Below, one piece after another: positions 1-8,459 of a stretch of DNA of 64,000 nt; within the stretch, counting starts at the first letter, position 1, and each line of letters starts with the position of its first letter. The stretch is taken from positions 1,521,188-1,585,187 of the forward strand of contig NZ_QXQB01000001.1 of the NCBI RefSeq assembly GCF_003605435.1. Reading direction: 5' to 3'. The translations under genes were made by a program, and so were the position numbers. The stretch comes from Paenibacillus pinisoli. Its GTDB lineage: Bacteria > Bacillota > Bacilli > Paenibacillales > Paenibacillaceae. A model generated the notes under the pieces. That model worked only from the letters and a program-made list of their open reading frames with translations, was not told the DNA's origin and searched no databases.

Positions 1-116
1 CCGTTCTCCACCGCGATAAAAGCCGGAATGATCCGATCCCGCAAGACCACATTGCCGCCAGCGATGAGCAAATTGCCGCCCGGTCTGGAGCCGCCGGGAT
101 GCGAAGACCTAAGCAT
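1..116 (-). CDS. Amidohydrolase N-terminus, possibly NagA (partial)
   Basis: The first 38 codons of a minus-strand gene are visible and the rest lies beyond the window edge. After a short glycine- and serine-rich lead, the segment NLLIAGGNVVLRDRIIPAFI followed by AVENG has the beta-strand and turn pattern that opens amidohydrolase-superfamily enzymes, in particular N-acetylglucosamine-6-phosphate deacetylase. The ATG at 114-116 was chosen because AAGGAG lies 9 bases upstream; a second ATG at 120-122 is too close to it. With no catalytic residues visible the family call is tentative. A dihydroorotase-like or adenine deaminase-like enzyme would look similar over this stretch. Confidence 0.45.
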   Translation of the reverse strand, partial: MLRSSHPGGSRPGGNLLIAGGNVVLRDRIIPAFIAVEN

Positions 117-213
117 GGACATACGCTCCTTATTTGAAAAAAATGTTAAATTTAGCATATCACAGTATATCGTTTCTGCATAATCGAACTATCCTATAAC
201 CTTCTGGCGGCAT

Positions 214-245
214 AAAAAAACCGCAAGCCTAAAGCAGCTGCGGTT
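214..245 (-). terminator. Intrinsic terminator of gbsR
   Basis: Read on the minus strand, AACCGCA and TGCGGTT arms enclose a 13-base loop and are followed by a run of seven T. It begins about 10 bases after the gbsR stop codon. Confidence 0.8.
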
Positions 246-255
246 AGCATTCCTA

Positions 256-810
256 TTATTCCCTCGGAAAATACTCATAAATCTCGCCAGACTCGAATGA
301 ATCAATTAGCCGGTCCAGCCATCTATAATATTTTAACGCCTCTTCGATTTTCGATTTGTCGCTCGCAAGCAAATTCTGGAAAGCCTCATCTTCGCTATGC
401 TCCCCCACAAGCGCATCTATCTCCTTCATGCTGCGGTTCAGTGCGCTCATGTTCTGCTCTACGGCTTTTCTCCACTTAATGGAGAAGTAATCGGCAAAGT
501 TCTGATGCCAGTCCGGGACAACCTCATACAGGTCCTTCCGGGAGCCCTTGCCCCATACTTTATTGATCATCTTCAAATCATGCAGCGTGCGCATCCCCGT
601 GCTCATCGACGTTTTGCTCATGCCCATCGTTTGGCTCATCTCATCTAATGTGACAGGACTCTGATTGAAATACATATTCCCGTACAGATGCCCGATCGAC
701 AGCGTGATGCCGTACAAATCCATGTTTTTGCCGATCGATTCAATGACGCGTCTTCTTGTATGCAGCAGCCTTGTCCGCTGCTCTTCCGTCAATCCCGCAA
801 GCTCGTCCAT
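256..810 (-). CDS. gbsR: GbsR/OpcR-type MarR-family regulator of glycine betaine uptake
   Basis: A 184-residue DNA-binding repressor of the GbsR branch of MarR-like proteins, which sense choline or osmolytes and control betaine uptake and synthesis genes. A winged helix-turn-helix covers about residues 30-100, with the recognition helix around MGMSKTSMSTGMRTL. The C-terminal half is helical and probably dimerises. The open frame runs further upstream, but ATG 808-810 has GGAGGG five bases before it and gives the normal family length. The gene is divergent from opuAA, and the 250-base gap between them contains the likely shared control region. The assignment rests on family resemblance plus the opuA neighbour. 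Confidence 0.85.
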   Translation of the reverse strand: MDELAGLTEEQRTRLLHTRRRVIESIGKNMDLYGITLSIGHLYGNMYFNQSPVTLDEMSQTMGMSKTSMSTGMRTLHDLKMINKVWGKGSRKDLYEVVPDWHQNFADYFSIKWRKAVEQNMSALNRSMKEIDALVGEHSEDEAFQNLLASDKSKIEEALKYYRWLDRLIDSFESGEIYEYFPRE

Positions 811-985
811 AATGTCCCTCCAAAGTCGTACGCCAAACCCCTCAAACTTACTACAGCTATTGTAATCAATTGCGCTCTTGGATGTAAAGAAGTCAATCCG
901 ATCGAAAAAAGGAGCTATACGGAGTATTCTGTACGTAAAGTTTGTAAAGTTATAACTGTACACTCCTCACGCTAGCTCACGCTCT

Positions 986-1015
986 TTGACCGTAACAAAG
1001 TTATCCAACTACACT
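986..1015 (+). promoter_or_regulatory. Probable sigma-A promoter of the opuA operon
   Basis: TTGACC and TACACT are separated by 18 bases, about 50 bases before opuAA. Just upstream, at 935-951, GTAAAGTT occurs twice in tandem (GTAAAGTTTGTAAAGTT), a candidate GbsR operator between the divergent genes; that role is inferred from position only. Confidence 0.5.
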
Positions 1016-1062
1016 TATAGAGTCGAATTTTTCCACGAGGGGGCACGAAAGGGGAACGTTAT

Positions 1063-2277
1063 ATGGCGATTTTAGAAGCCAAAAAGTTAACCAAAATTTT
1101 CGGAGATGATCCGAAAAAGGCCATACCGCTGCTGGAGAAAGGTTGGTCCAAAGAGAAAATATTGAGGGAAACGAAGCTGACCGTCGGTGTCAATCAAGCG
1201 GACTTCACCATTGAATCCGGTCAGATCTTCGTCATCATGGGCTTGTCAGGCAGCGGCAAGTCAACGCTTGTCCGGCTGCTGAACCGGCTGATCGAGCCTA
1301 CAACCGGCCAGCTGCTGTTCAACGGGAATGACGTCCTGAAGATGAACGCAGAGCAGCTCCGCCAATACCGCCGTAAGAATATCGGCATGGTATTCCAGAA
1401 GTTCGCGCTCTTCCCTCACCGGACCGTCATTCAGAACATTGAATACGGCCTGGAGGTTCAAGGGATCGATAAGAAGAAGCGGCGCGAGATGGCGATGGAA
1501 TCGCTGAAGCTCGTCGGCCTGTCCGGCTACGAGAACAGCTATCCGCATCAGCTCAGCGGCGGCATGCAGCAGCGTGTCGGCCTGGCGCGCGGACTTGCGA
1601 ACGATCCCGAAGTGCTGCTTATGGACGAGGCGTTCAGCGCGCTTGATCCGCTCATCCGCAAGGATATGCAGGATGAACTGCTGGAGCTTCAGACCAAAAT
1701 GAAAAAAACGATCGTGTTCATTACGCATGATCTGGATGAAGCTCTGCGGATCGGAGATCAAATCGCGTTAATGAAGGACGGCAGCATCGTTCAGATCGGG
1801 ACGCCGGAAGAAATTCTGATGCAGCCGGCCAACAAATATGTGGAGCGGTTCGTCGAGGACGTCGACTTGTCGAAGGTATTGACCGCATCCCATGCGATGG
1901 AGAAGGCAGAGACCATTACGATCGACAAAGGTCCGCGTGTTGCGCTCCAGTTCATGCGCGACCGGGGCGTCTCCAGCCTGTATGTTGTCGACCGTTCCAT
2001 GAAGCTGCTCGGGCTTGTGTCGGCGGAGGATGCGTCGGCCGCTCTGAAGGAAGCGAAGGGCCTCGAGGACGTGATGCAGAAGGAAGTGCCTGTCACTTCC
2101 CCGGATTCGCTATTGAATGAATTGTTTGAATTGATGGGAGGCGCGAAGCTTCCGGTCGCTGTAACGGATGATACCGGAAGGCTGAGAGGCGTTGTCATCA
2201 AAGGCGCCGTGCTTGCGGCGCTAGCGGGCAACGGCAATTCGCTGCTGGATGGAGGTGATTCGAATGAATCTGCCTAA
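1063..2277 (+). CDS. opuAA: Glycine betaine/proline ABC transporter ATP-binding protein OpuAA
   Basis: A 404-residue ATPase subunit that powers uptake of glycine betaine or related compatible solutes under osmotic stress. Visible motifs in order are Walker A (GLSGSGKST, about residue 60), the signature LSGGMQQR, Walker B with LLMDEAFSALDP, the switch histidine in FITHDLDEA, then a C-terminal pair of CBS-like modules (about 275-395), which in OpuA sense ionic strength. The length matches the OpuAA/ProV family. It is the first gene of a three-gene operon and overlaps opuAB by 14 bases, so translation is probably coupled. Confidence 0.95.
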   Translation: MAILEAKKLTKIFGDDPKKAIPLLEKGWSKEKILRETKLTVGVNQADFTIESGQIFVIMGLSGSGKSTLVRLLNRLIEPTTGQLLFNGNDVLKMNAEQLRQYRRKNIGMVFQKFALFPHRTVIQNIEYGLEVQGIDKKKRREMAMESLKLVGLSGYENSYPHQLSGGMQQRVGLARGLANDPEVLLMDEAFSALDPLIRKDMQDELLELQTKMKKTIVFITHDLDEALRIGDQIALMKDGSIVQIGTPEEILMQPANKYVERFVEDVDLSKVLTASHAMEKAETITIDKGPRVALQFMRDRGVSSLYVVDRSMKLLGLVSAEDASAALKEAKGLEDVMQKEVPVTSPDSLLNELFELMGGAKLPVAVTDDTGRLRGVVIKGAVLAALAGNGNSLLDGGDSNESA

Positions 2278-3103
2278 AATTCCGCTTGCGGATTGGATCG
2301 AAACAATTGAGAAGTGGCTGGAAAACAATCTGGGGCCCTTCTTCGATATTATCAGCGCCATAATCGGCGGCACCGTGAACGGGCTCGATGATGTGCTGAG
2401 AGGTCTTCCCGCACTGGTGATCATTGCTGTATTCGTCGTACTTGCCTGGTTCCTTGGCAAATGGAAGTTGGCCCTCTTCACCGCCATCGGTCTGCTCATC
2501 ATCGAGAATCTGGGCTTATGGGGCCCGACGATGCAGACGCTCGCGCTTGTGCTGACAGCCGCAATCATATCGGTCGTCATCGGCGTGCCGATCGGAATCT
2601 TATGTGCCAGAAGCAATGCTATGCAGAGAATCTTTACCCCCTTGTTAGACTTCATGCAAACGATGCCTGCATTCGTGTATCTGCTTCCGGCCGTAACTTT
2701 CTTCCGGCTTGGCGTCGTGCCCGGCGTCATCTCATCCATTATATTTGCTATACCGCCTACGATCCGCTTAACCAATCTGGGGATCAGGCAAGTACCTGGC
2801 GAGCTGGTAGAGGCGGCGGACGCCTTCGGCTCCACTCCGCTTCAGAAGCTGTTCAAGCTTCAGCTGCCTATCGCAGTACCTACGATTATGGCCGGCATTA
2901 ACCAGACGATAATGCTGTCCTTGTCTATGGTCGTCATCGCATCGATGATCGGCGCCCAAGGCGTCGGGGAATATGTCTACCGCGCGGTTACGCAAGGCCG
3001 GACAGGTGTCGGCTTCGAGGCTGGACTTGCTATCGTTATTCTGGCCATTATCCTGGACCGACTCACGCAGAAGGTCGTCCAGCGCACTGAAAAGCAATCT
3101 TAA
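2264..3103 (+). CDS. opuAB: Glycine betaine/proline ABC transporter permease OpuAB
   Basis: A 279-residue inner-membrane permease of the OpuA/ProW type with several hydrophobic helices. The conserved EAA loop appears as ELVEAADAFGSTPLQKLFKL, the site that contacts the ATPase. I chose ATG 2264 over the upstream ATG at 2249 because GGAGGTG sits six bases before it and the N-terminus MNLPKIPLADW then matches OpuAB proteins. It overlaps the end of opuAA and is followed 31 bases later by the binding protein gene. Confidence 0.95.
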   Translation: MNLPKIPLADWIETIEKWLENNLGPFFDIISAIIGGTVNGLDDVLRGLPALVIIAVFVVLAWFLGKWKLALFTAIGLLIIENLGLWGPTMQTLALVLTAAIISVVIGVPIGILCARSNAMQRIFTPLLDFMQTMPAFVYLLPAVTFFRLGVVPGVISSIIFAIPPTIRLTNLGIRQVPGELVEAADAFGSTPLQKLFKLQLPIAVPTIMAGINQTIMLSLSMVVIASMIGAQGVGEYVYRAVTQGRTGVGFEAGLAIVILAIILDRLTQKVVQRTEKQS

Positions 3104-3134
3104 TGAAATGATATTACAAATTAGGAGTGATTTG

Positions 3135-4019
3135 ATGAAGTTGAAAAAGTGGAGTTTACTTGTTGCAGTAGTCACGGCGCTAGCTATGCTGGCAGCATGC
3201 GGCGGAGGCAATTCTAACGGCAATGGCGGCGCCAAAGAGCCGAAGAAGGAAATCAAGCTGGCTTACGTCGCTTGGGATTCCGAGATCGCTAGCACGAATG
3301 TTGTAAGGGAAGTATTGGAGCAGCGGCTAGGCTACAAGGTAGAGATGCTGCAGGTTGACGCTGGCCCAATGTGGTCCGGCATTGCCAACGGCAGTGCTGA
3401 TGCGATGGTAGCCGCGTGGCTGCCAACGACGCATGAAACCTATGTGAAGGACAATGAAGGCAAATTCGAGGATTTGGGACCTAACCTGAACGGCACGAAG
3501 CTGGGGCTTGTTGTTCCTTCCTACATGGACATCACGAGCATTGAAGACTTGAGCGGCGATGTAGGCGAATCCTTGAAGCACACAATCGTCGGTATCGAGC
3601 CGGGCGCCGGACTGATGATGGCAACCGAGAAGGTACTGGAAGAATACGGTCTGTCAGACTGGAAGCTGCTCTCCAGCTCCTCCGCTGCGATGACGCAGGA
3701 ACTCGAGAAAGCTTATGCGAATGAGGAGCCGATTGTGGTAACAGGCTGGACTCCGCACTGGAAGTTCGCGAAGATGGATCTGAAGTATCTGGAGGATCCT
3801 AAGGGCGTCTATGGTCAAGACGAGCAAATCCACACCATCGTACGCAATGGCCTGAAGGACGCTCAGCCGGAAGCCTACGCATTCCTGGACGCATTCGAAT
3901 GGTCCCCTGACGACATGGCCGAGGTCATGATTCAAATCGTCGAGGGCGCTTCTCCGGAAGCGGCAGCCAAGGCATGGGTGGAAGCAAATCCGGACAAAGT
4001 TGATGCTTGGTTGAAATAA
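3135..4019 (+). CDS. opuAC: Glycine betaine-binding lipoprotein OpuAC
   Basis: A 294-residue extracytoplasmic substrate-binding protein that delivers glycine betaine to OpuAA/AB. It starts with a lipoprotein signal ending in LAAC, with the lipidated cysteine at residue 22, followed by a Gly/Asn-rich spacer. The mature part is a class II binding fold of the OpuAC/ProX-like family, with tryptophans such as those in VAWDSE, GPMWSG and VTGWTPHW that could form the aromatic cage for the quaternary amine; that role is inferred from the family. The ATG at 3135 is preceded by AGGAGTG. A strong hairpin follows, closing the operon. Confidence 0.95.
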   Translation: MKLKKWSLLVAVVTALAMLAACGGGNSNGNGGAKEPKKEIKLAYVAWDSEIASTNVVREVLEQRLGYKVEMLQVDAGPMWSGIANGSADAMVAAWLPTTHETYVKDNEGKFEDLGPNLNGTKLGLVVPSYMDITSIEDLSGDVGESLKHTIVGIEPGAGLMMATEKVLEEYGLSDWKLLSSSSAAMTQELEKAYANEEPIVVTGWTPHWKFAKMDLKYLEDPKGVYGQDEQIHTIVRNGLKDAQPEAYAFLDAFEWSPDDMAEVMIQIVEGASPEAAAKAWVEANPDKVDAWLK

Positions 4020-4054
4020 GGCATACATTCATCATTGATGGATTAAGCTGAAAT

Positions 4055-4090
4055 AAAAGAGGACACCGAATTCCGCGGTGTCCTCTTTTC
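4055..4090. terminator. Bidirectional terminator between opuAC and the SLH beta-lactamase gene
   Basis: AAGAGGACACCG and CGGTGTCCTCTT arms form a long stem, with a T run on the plus side and an A run on the left that becomes T on the minus strand. It serves two convergent genes. Confidence 0.85.
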
Positions 4091-4106
4091 ATTTGATCAT
4101 TAACGA

Positions 4107-6227
4107 CTAAGCTGCTTCCTGCGCTTCAGCCGCAGGCGTATCGGATGGAGCAGCCTGCGCTTGCTGCAGCAGCGCAGCATAGATTTGATCTGTTGGCGAG
4201 AAGTTCAGCGCGAACAAGATCGCCGCTTCTTCCGCACGGTTCAAGGCTTTGCCGGACAGGAAGTCAATTGTTCCGTCTTCCTTCACCTGTACCTCAGGAC
4301 CGTGAACCTGGAATGCAATCAGCGTGCGTACCGCATCAGCGGCCCACTCAGCTGTACCCGGAGCCAGCTTGATGCTCTGGAATGCTTCAGGGTCATATTG
4401 TCCCACAAGCATTCTCCACAGGATAGCCGCCGCTTCCTGGCGGGTAATCGCTTGATCCGGCTTGAAGCTGCCTTTGCCATTGCCTTGAACAAGTCCAATC
4501 TCGAACGCCGCCTGCACGTAGCCTGCATTCTGATGACCAGTCAGGTCTGTGAAAGCAGCTGGCTCCGCTTTGCTTGCCGGAACCATGAACAGCGATAGCG
4601 CATTTTTCACAAATTCGCTTCTTGTTACAGCCTGTTCCGGATTGAAGTTTTGGTTCGCTTTGTTTTCGTAATAGCCTATCGATTGAAGGGCATGGATAAC
4701 TTGCGCGTATGGATGATCTGCCGGGATGTCCTCATAGCCCACTGCAGCGTCGCCTTTCTTCGCATAGCCGAACGGATTCAGATACGGCTCTTTCATATAC
4801 ACCGCATTGCCGCTCGCGTCCAGCTTGAACGCTGTGAATTGGCCGGTTAGCTGATCGACAAACAGGTTGGCGTCCACTTGCTTCAGCTCTCTCGTCCCCA
4901 GAAAAGCGTCATGGATCGTAAGCTTTTCTTCACCTTGAACGGCTGACTTCAAGACATTAAGTCGCAGGTCCGAGTAATAGCCTGCGAATTTAGCCAGCTC
5001 GCCCGGCTTCGCCTCATAAGCATCCAGCTTCGCTGGAGCCGCATATTGCGGGAAGAAGGTCGAGATGAACTGCGAGTAGAGCAGGTTGCGCAGTGCTCCG
5101 TTTTGATTGTAAGTCAGGAACACGCCTGTGTTTTGCTCCGGAATAAAGAATAGATAAGAGCTGAAACCGCCCAGATCGCCTGCTTTAGTAATGACCTTGG
5201 AGCTGCTGCCTGCGCCAGGAATCTGGAACGGCGCTTCGAATCCGTATGTCGTGTTCGGCAGAAGCTCATGAATGGAGGAACGATATACCCCCATCTGCTT
5301 CACGGAATCCTCGGACAAGATGCGGCTATCGCCGGATACTCCTCCGCTTAGGAACGCTAGCATGAACTTGCTCATGTCCTCAGACGTGGACAGCATGCCG
5401 CCTTGCGGCATCACGGTTGGCGTCAAGGCATAAGGCTCGATTGGCGTATTGGCTGGTCCATAGCCGACAGCCAGGTTATCCTTCAGCTTGCCTTCAAGCA
5501 GGAATCCGCTGCTCTCCATGCCAAGCGGCTCGAAGATATGCTTCTCTATGTAGTCGGCATACGGCTCTCCGCTTACCTTCTCCACGATCAATCCCAATAC
5601 CATGGAAGCATAATTGTCATACATATAAGAGCCACCCGGCTCCCTTACAACCGGAGGCACGTTCGCGCGGACATAATCCTCGATTTCGACGACTTTCTCA
5701 AAGTCCTGATGGATATCCTCCGGCTTCGGATCACGGATCTCAAATCCGGTCGTATGCGTCAGAAGGTTCTCGATCGTAACTGGCTTGTTGAACGGGTTCT
5801 GCAGTGTAAAGCCGTTGAGATGCTTGGTGAAATCATCCTGCAGGCTAAGCTTGCCCTGCTCGGCCAACTGCATGATCGCTGCCGCCGTTATGCTCTTGGA
5901 CACAGAAGCGATGCGGAAGACCGAGGATGCGGGATCTACCGCCTTCTTGCCTTCCAGGTCGGCATAGCCGTAACCCTTCTGCGCAAGCACTTGTCCGTCC
6001 TTGACCACAACGACAGATGCACCTACATAATGGGGCTTGGTCGTCTCAGCCGCGAAGAAGTCATCCAGGAACGCTGCTGCGCTTGTCGCATCCAGCGCCT
6101 TGCCCGCCGCAGGCGTATCCGCTCCGGCAGCCGATGCCTGGAAGGCCGGCGTCAGAAGCGTAAGCGACAACGCTGCCGCTACGGCAGATTTGAACCAGAA
6201 AGAAGATCGTACCGATAAAGTTTTCAC
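4107..6227 (-). CDS. Secreted beta-lactamase-fold serine hydrolase with SLH anchors
   Basis: A 706-residue exported protein of the class C beta-lactamase/DD-peptidase-like family (PF00144 type). It has a signal peptide of about 33 residues, then the catalytic SVSK tetrad (S108, K111), the YDN element (203-205) and the HTTGFE loop typical of the family. A middle region of about 100 residues resembles the extra C-terminal domain of such esterases. The last third carries two SLH repeats (with TRSEF and TRQEAAAILWRML signatures) that bind secondary wall polymer, so the enzyme is probably displayed on the cell surface. The start is GTG at 6225-6227, preceded by GGAG. The substrate is unknown; many relatives are esterases or D-aminopeptidases rather than antibiotic-resistance enzymes. 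Confidence 0.85.
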   Translation of the reverse strand: MKTLSVRSSFWFKSAVAAALSLTLLTPAFQASAAGADTPAAGKALDATSAAAFLDDFFAAETTKPHYVGASVVVVKDGQVLAQKGYGYADLEGKKAVDPASSVFRIASVSKSITAAAIMQLAEQGKLSLQDDFTKHLNGFTLQNPFNKPVTIENLLTHTTGFEIRDPKPEDIHQDFEKVVEIEDYVRANVPPVVREPGGSYMYDNYASMVLGLIVEKVSGEPYADYIEKHIFEPLGMESSGFLLEGKLKDNLAVGYGPANTPIEPYALTPTVMPQGGMLSTSEDMSKFMLAFLSGGVSGDSRILSEDSVKQMGVYRSSIHELLPNTTYGFEAPFQIPGAGSSSKVITKAGDLGGFSSYLFFIPEQNTGVFLTYNQNGALRNLLYSQFISTFFPQYAAPAKLDAYEAKPGELAKFAGYYSDLRLNVLKSAVQGEEKLTIHDAFLGTRELKQVDANLFVDQLTGQFTAFKLDASGNAVYMKEPYLNPFGYAKKGDAAVGYEDIPADHPYAQVIHALQSIGYYENKANQNFNPEQAVTRSEFVKNALSLFMVPASKAEPAAFTDLTGHQNAGYVQAAFEIGLVQGNGKGSFKPDQAITRQEAAAILWRMLVGQYDPEAFQSIKLAPGTAEWAADAVRTLIAFQVHGPEVQVKEDGTIDFLSGKALNRAEEAAILFALNFSPTDQIYAALLQQAQAAPSDTPAAEAQEAA

Positions 6228-6305
6228 TCTCTCACTCCATTCCTATTATTGCTAGACTCTCTACTATTTACGAGAATGAGCTGGAATCGTTTCATCATTT
6301 TGGAA

Positions 6306-6348
6306 ATAAAAAAGCCTCCGGCGCTCTTTCACGAGCGCCGGAGGCTTT
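6306..6348 (-). terminator. Intrinsic terminator of the FAD oxidoreductase gene
   Basis: The arms AAAGCCTCCGGCGCTC and GAGCGCCGGAGGCTTT form a 16-bp perfect stem, followed on the minus strand by a T run. Confidence 0.9.
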
Positions 6349-6368
6349 CAATGAGTTAATTCCTGATA

Positions 6369-8288
6369 TTAATAAACAACACCTGCTGCGAAGGAAATGG
6401 CATCTTTGATCAGCATATACACATCGCCGTTTGTCAGGTTGTTCGGGTCCTTGATTGTGGCAAGCGTAGCGTCGAGCAGCGTGCCGTTCGACTTCAGGCG
6501 CTCCAGCGCGCCTTCCTTCTGGGCGCCCTCTTCAAGCGACAGCGCAAGCGTGTATGCCGCCTGCTCCAGCGTCAGCGGCTGCTTGGCCGGTTCCTCTATG
6601 CCCCCGACAGCGGCATCCGCCGAATGCGGGAAGGCTTCAGCGAACGCTTTCTGCACGCCTTTCATATTCATCAGCATTCGCTGCGGGTTGGACGCCGCGT
6701 CCAATTGGAAGTCATTCGCATAAGCGCCTTGGGCAATGCCGATGCTTGCCGCAGCTTTAAGGCCTTCATATGCCGGATGCTTGATGAACGCATACGGTTC
6801 CGTCTTCGGAGCATCCAGATCTACGCCTTGCTCCGTAAGCAGCGTCCGCAGCGACTGCACCAACGTCTCATCGGCTGCCAGCTGGCGAAGCGTCACGCTC
6901 TTGTCCATTGCGAGCTTCACTGCGGCGCCGGCTGCCTGGCCTGTCGCCATGCCCAGCGGCACTACGCGCGCACTGCCGTGCGGAAGCGTATCGAAGCTTG
7001 CGGAACGTCCGACGACTAGCAGGCCGTCGACCGCTTGCGGAACCAAAGCGCCGAATGGAACGCCATACAGCTTCGGCGCCATAAGCACCGTGCCGCGGTC
7101 CGTCTTCGCCGACGATGTGCTCTGAATATCTACCGGATAAGAGCCGAATGCAATATCGTCCGGATGCGTCCGCTGCTCCAGCAGGTCAATCATATTCAGG
7201 CGGTACATGCCGACCAAGTGGCGCGTCTCGCGGATATACAGCTCAGGGGCAAGCTCGCCAAGCTCGATCGACTCAAATTCCGGATACAGCTTCTTCGCAT
7301 GCTCCAGCATAAGCGGGATTTCTTTGCGGGCGATTTCGTAAGCTTCCTCTTTGGAAGCCGGGTCGAACGGATCAACACCGAAAATCTGGACGGAGTTGAC
7401 CAGCATCGTTTCATTATTTTGGCGGCCAAGGTTGAAGCCGCGTGAACGGATGCGCTCAGGGTTCGTAGACGGATAATCCCACATCTCGATGTAGCCCCAT
7501 GCGCTCTGATCATTGGCTCCTGTGCCCGGGTATTCGTCGTTGTTCAAGCGATGCTTGATCTTCCCCCATACTTCAGGCGTTACGTTCTTCAGCGTGAACA
7601 CCGGCGTTACCGCCATCAGCAGCTTCGTATCGCCGATATCCTCACGGCCGAATGTAAACTCTGCGCCAGCGGCTGCAGCAAAGTCAGCGTCCTGCGTAGC
7701 ATCGATCACCGCGCTTGCGCTTACATTCAGCTCCTTGCCGTCTCCCAGCGTCAGCTTGACGCCTTTCACAGTCGGAGTGCCGTCGGCTGCCTTCTCTACA
7801 ATCGGTTCGATGGACTTGGCGCCCATACGCACTTCAATCAGCTTCTCGGCTTCCACCAGCTTGTGGAATGCGTTGGCAGCTGTCGTAATATCGAAGGAAT
7901 CGCCTTCGATCTGATCGAACCATTCCTTGAACAAACCTTTATTGTAATAATCCTTGCCGTCCGGCTTGCGGTTCATGTCCAGGCTGTTCAGCCACCCGAG
8001 CGTGAATAAGCCGCCCAATATCTCCCGGTCCTTGCCGTCAACAAGCAGCGTCTTCAGGCCGTTGCGCGCGGCGGATACTGCTGCAGTCACGCCTTCCGGG
8101 TCAGTACCGACGACAATGACGTCATATTGCTCCTGAGGCGTCTCCACTTGCGGAATCTCCGTAACGCTCGTCGGCTCCGGAGTCGGCCCGGCTTTGTCGG
8201 ACCTTGTTGTGTACCACACAACCAAAATACATGCGGCAATGACCAAAATTCCTGCGGGTAATAACCATTTCATTTTTTGATTCTTCAT
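6369..8288 (-). CDS. Membrane-anchored FAD-dependent oxidoreductase
   Basis: About 639 residues. An N-terminal hydrophobic helix (about residues 7-25) acts as a signal anchor, followed by a proline/threonine-rich spacer and then a FAD-binding Rossmann segment, DVIVVGTDPEGVTAAVSAARNG, a variant of the GxGxxG motif. Further family marks are ATQDADFAAAAGAEF and, near the C-terminus, GLLVVGRSAS and GMATGQAAGAAV. This fits the FAD_oxidored family (PF12831 type), whose members act on varied substrates. The anchor implies that the catalytic domain lies outside the membrane. The GTG at 8304 fuses with the SD and was rejected; ATG 8286-8288 has only a weak SD. Substrate unknown. Confidence 0.75.
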   Translation of the reverse strand: MKNQKMKWLLPAGILVIAACILVVWYTTRSDKAGPTPEPTSVTEIPQVETPQEQYDVIVVGTDPEGVTAAVSAARNGLKTLLVDGKDREILGGLFTLGWLNSLDMNRKPDGKDYYNKGLFKEWFDQIEGDSFDITTAANAFHKLVEAEKLIEVRMGAKSIEPIVEKAADGTPTVKGVKLTLGDGKELNVSASAVIDATQDADFAAAAGAEFTFGREDIGDTKLLMAVTPVFTLKNVTPEVWGKIKHRLNNDEYPGTGANDQSAWGYIEMWDYPSTNPERIRSRGFNLGRQNNETMLVNSVQIFGVDPFDPASKEEAYEIARKEIPLMLEHAKKLYPEFESIELGELAPELYIRETRHLVGMYRLNMIDLLEQRTHPDDIAFGSYPVDIQSTSSAKTDRGTVLMAPKLYGVPFGALVPQAVDGLLVVGRSASFDTLPHGSARVVPLGMATGQAAGAAVKLAMDKSVTLRQLAADETLVQSLRTLLTEQGVDLDAPKTEPYAFIKHPAYEGLKAAASIGIAQGAYANDFQLDAASNPQRMLMNMKGVQKAFAEAFPHSADAAVGGIEEPAKQPLTLEQAAYTLALSLEEGAQKEGALERLKSNGTLLDATLATIKDPNNLTNGDVYMLIKDAISFAAGVVY

Positions 8289-8401
8289 AACGTTCCCTGG
8301 ATGCACTCCTTTGTACTGCTCTATTTTCTGTACCTCTATCAGTCTACCAAAACATAGAGTGCGTGTGGTTAATATTTTCTTAAGAGATTTGAAGAAAACC
8401 T

Positions 8402-8444
8402 AAAAAAATCCTCCTACGGGGCATTTTGCTCCCGTTGGAGGATT
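8402..8444 (-). terminator. Intrinsic terminator of prfC
   Basis: AATCCTCC...GGAGGATT arms with inner CGGG/CCCG pairing, followed by a run of seven T on the minus strand. It begins 15 bases after the prfC stop codon. Confidence 0.85.
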
Positions 8445-8459
8445 GTTATCCTATGCAAA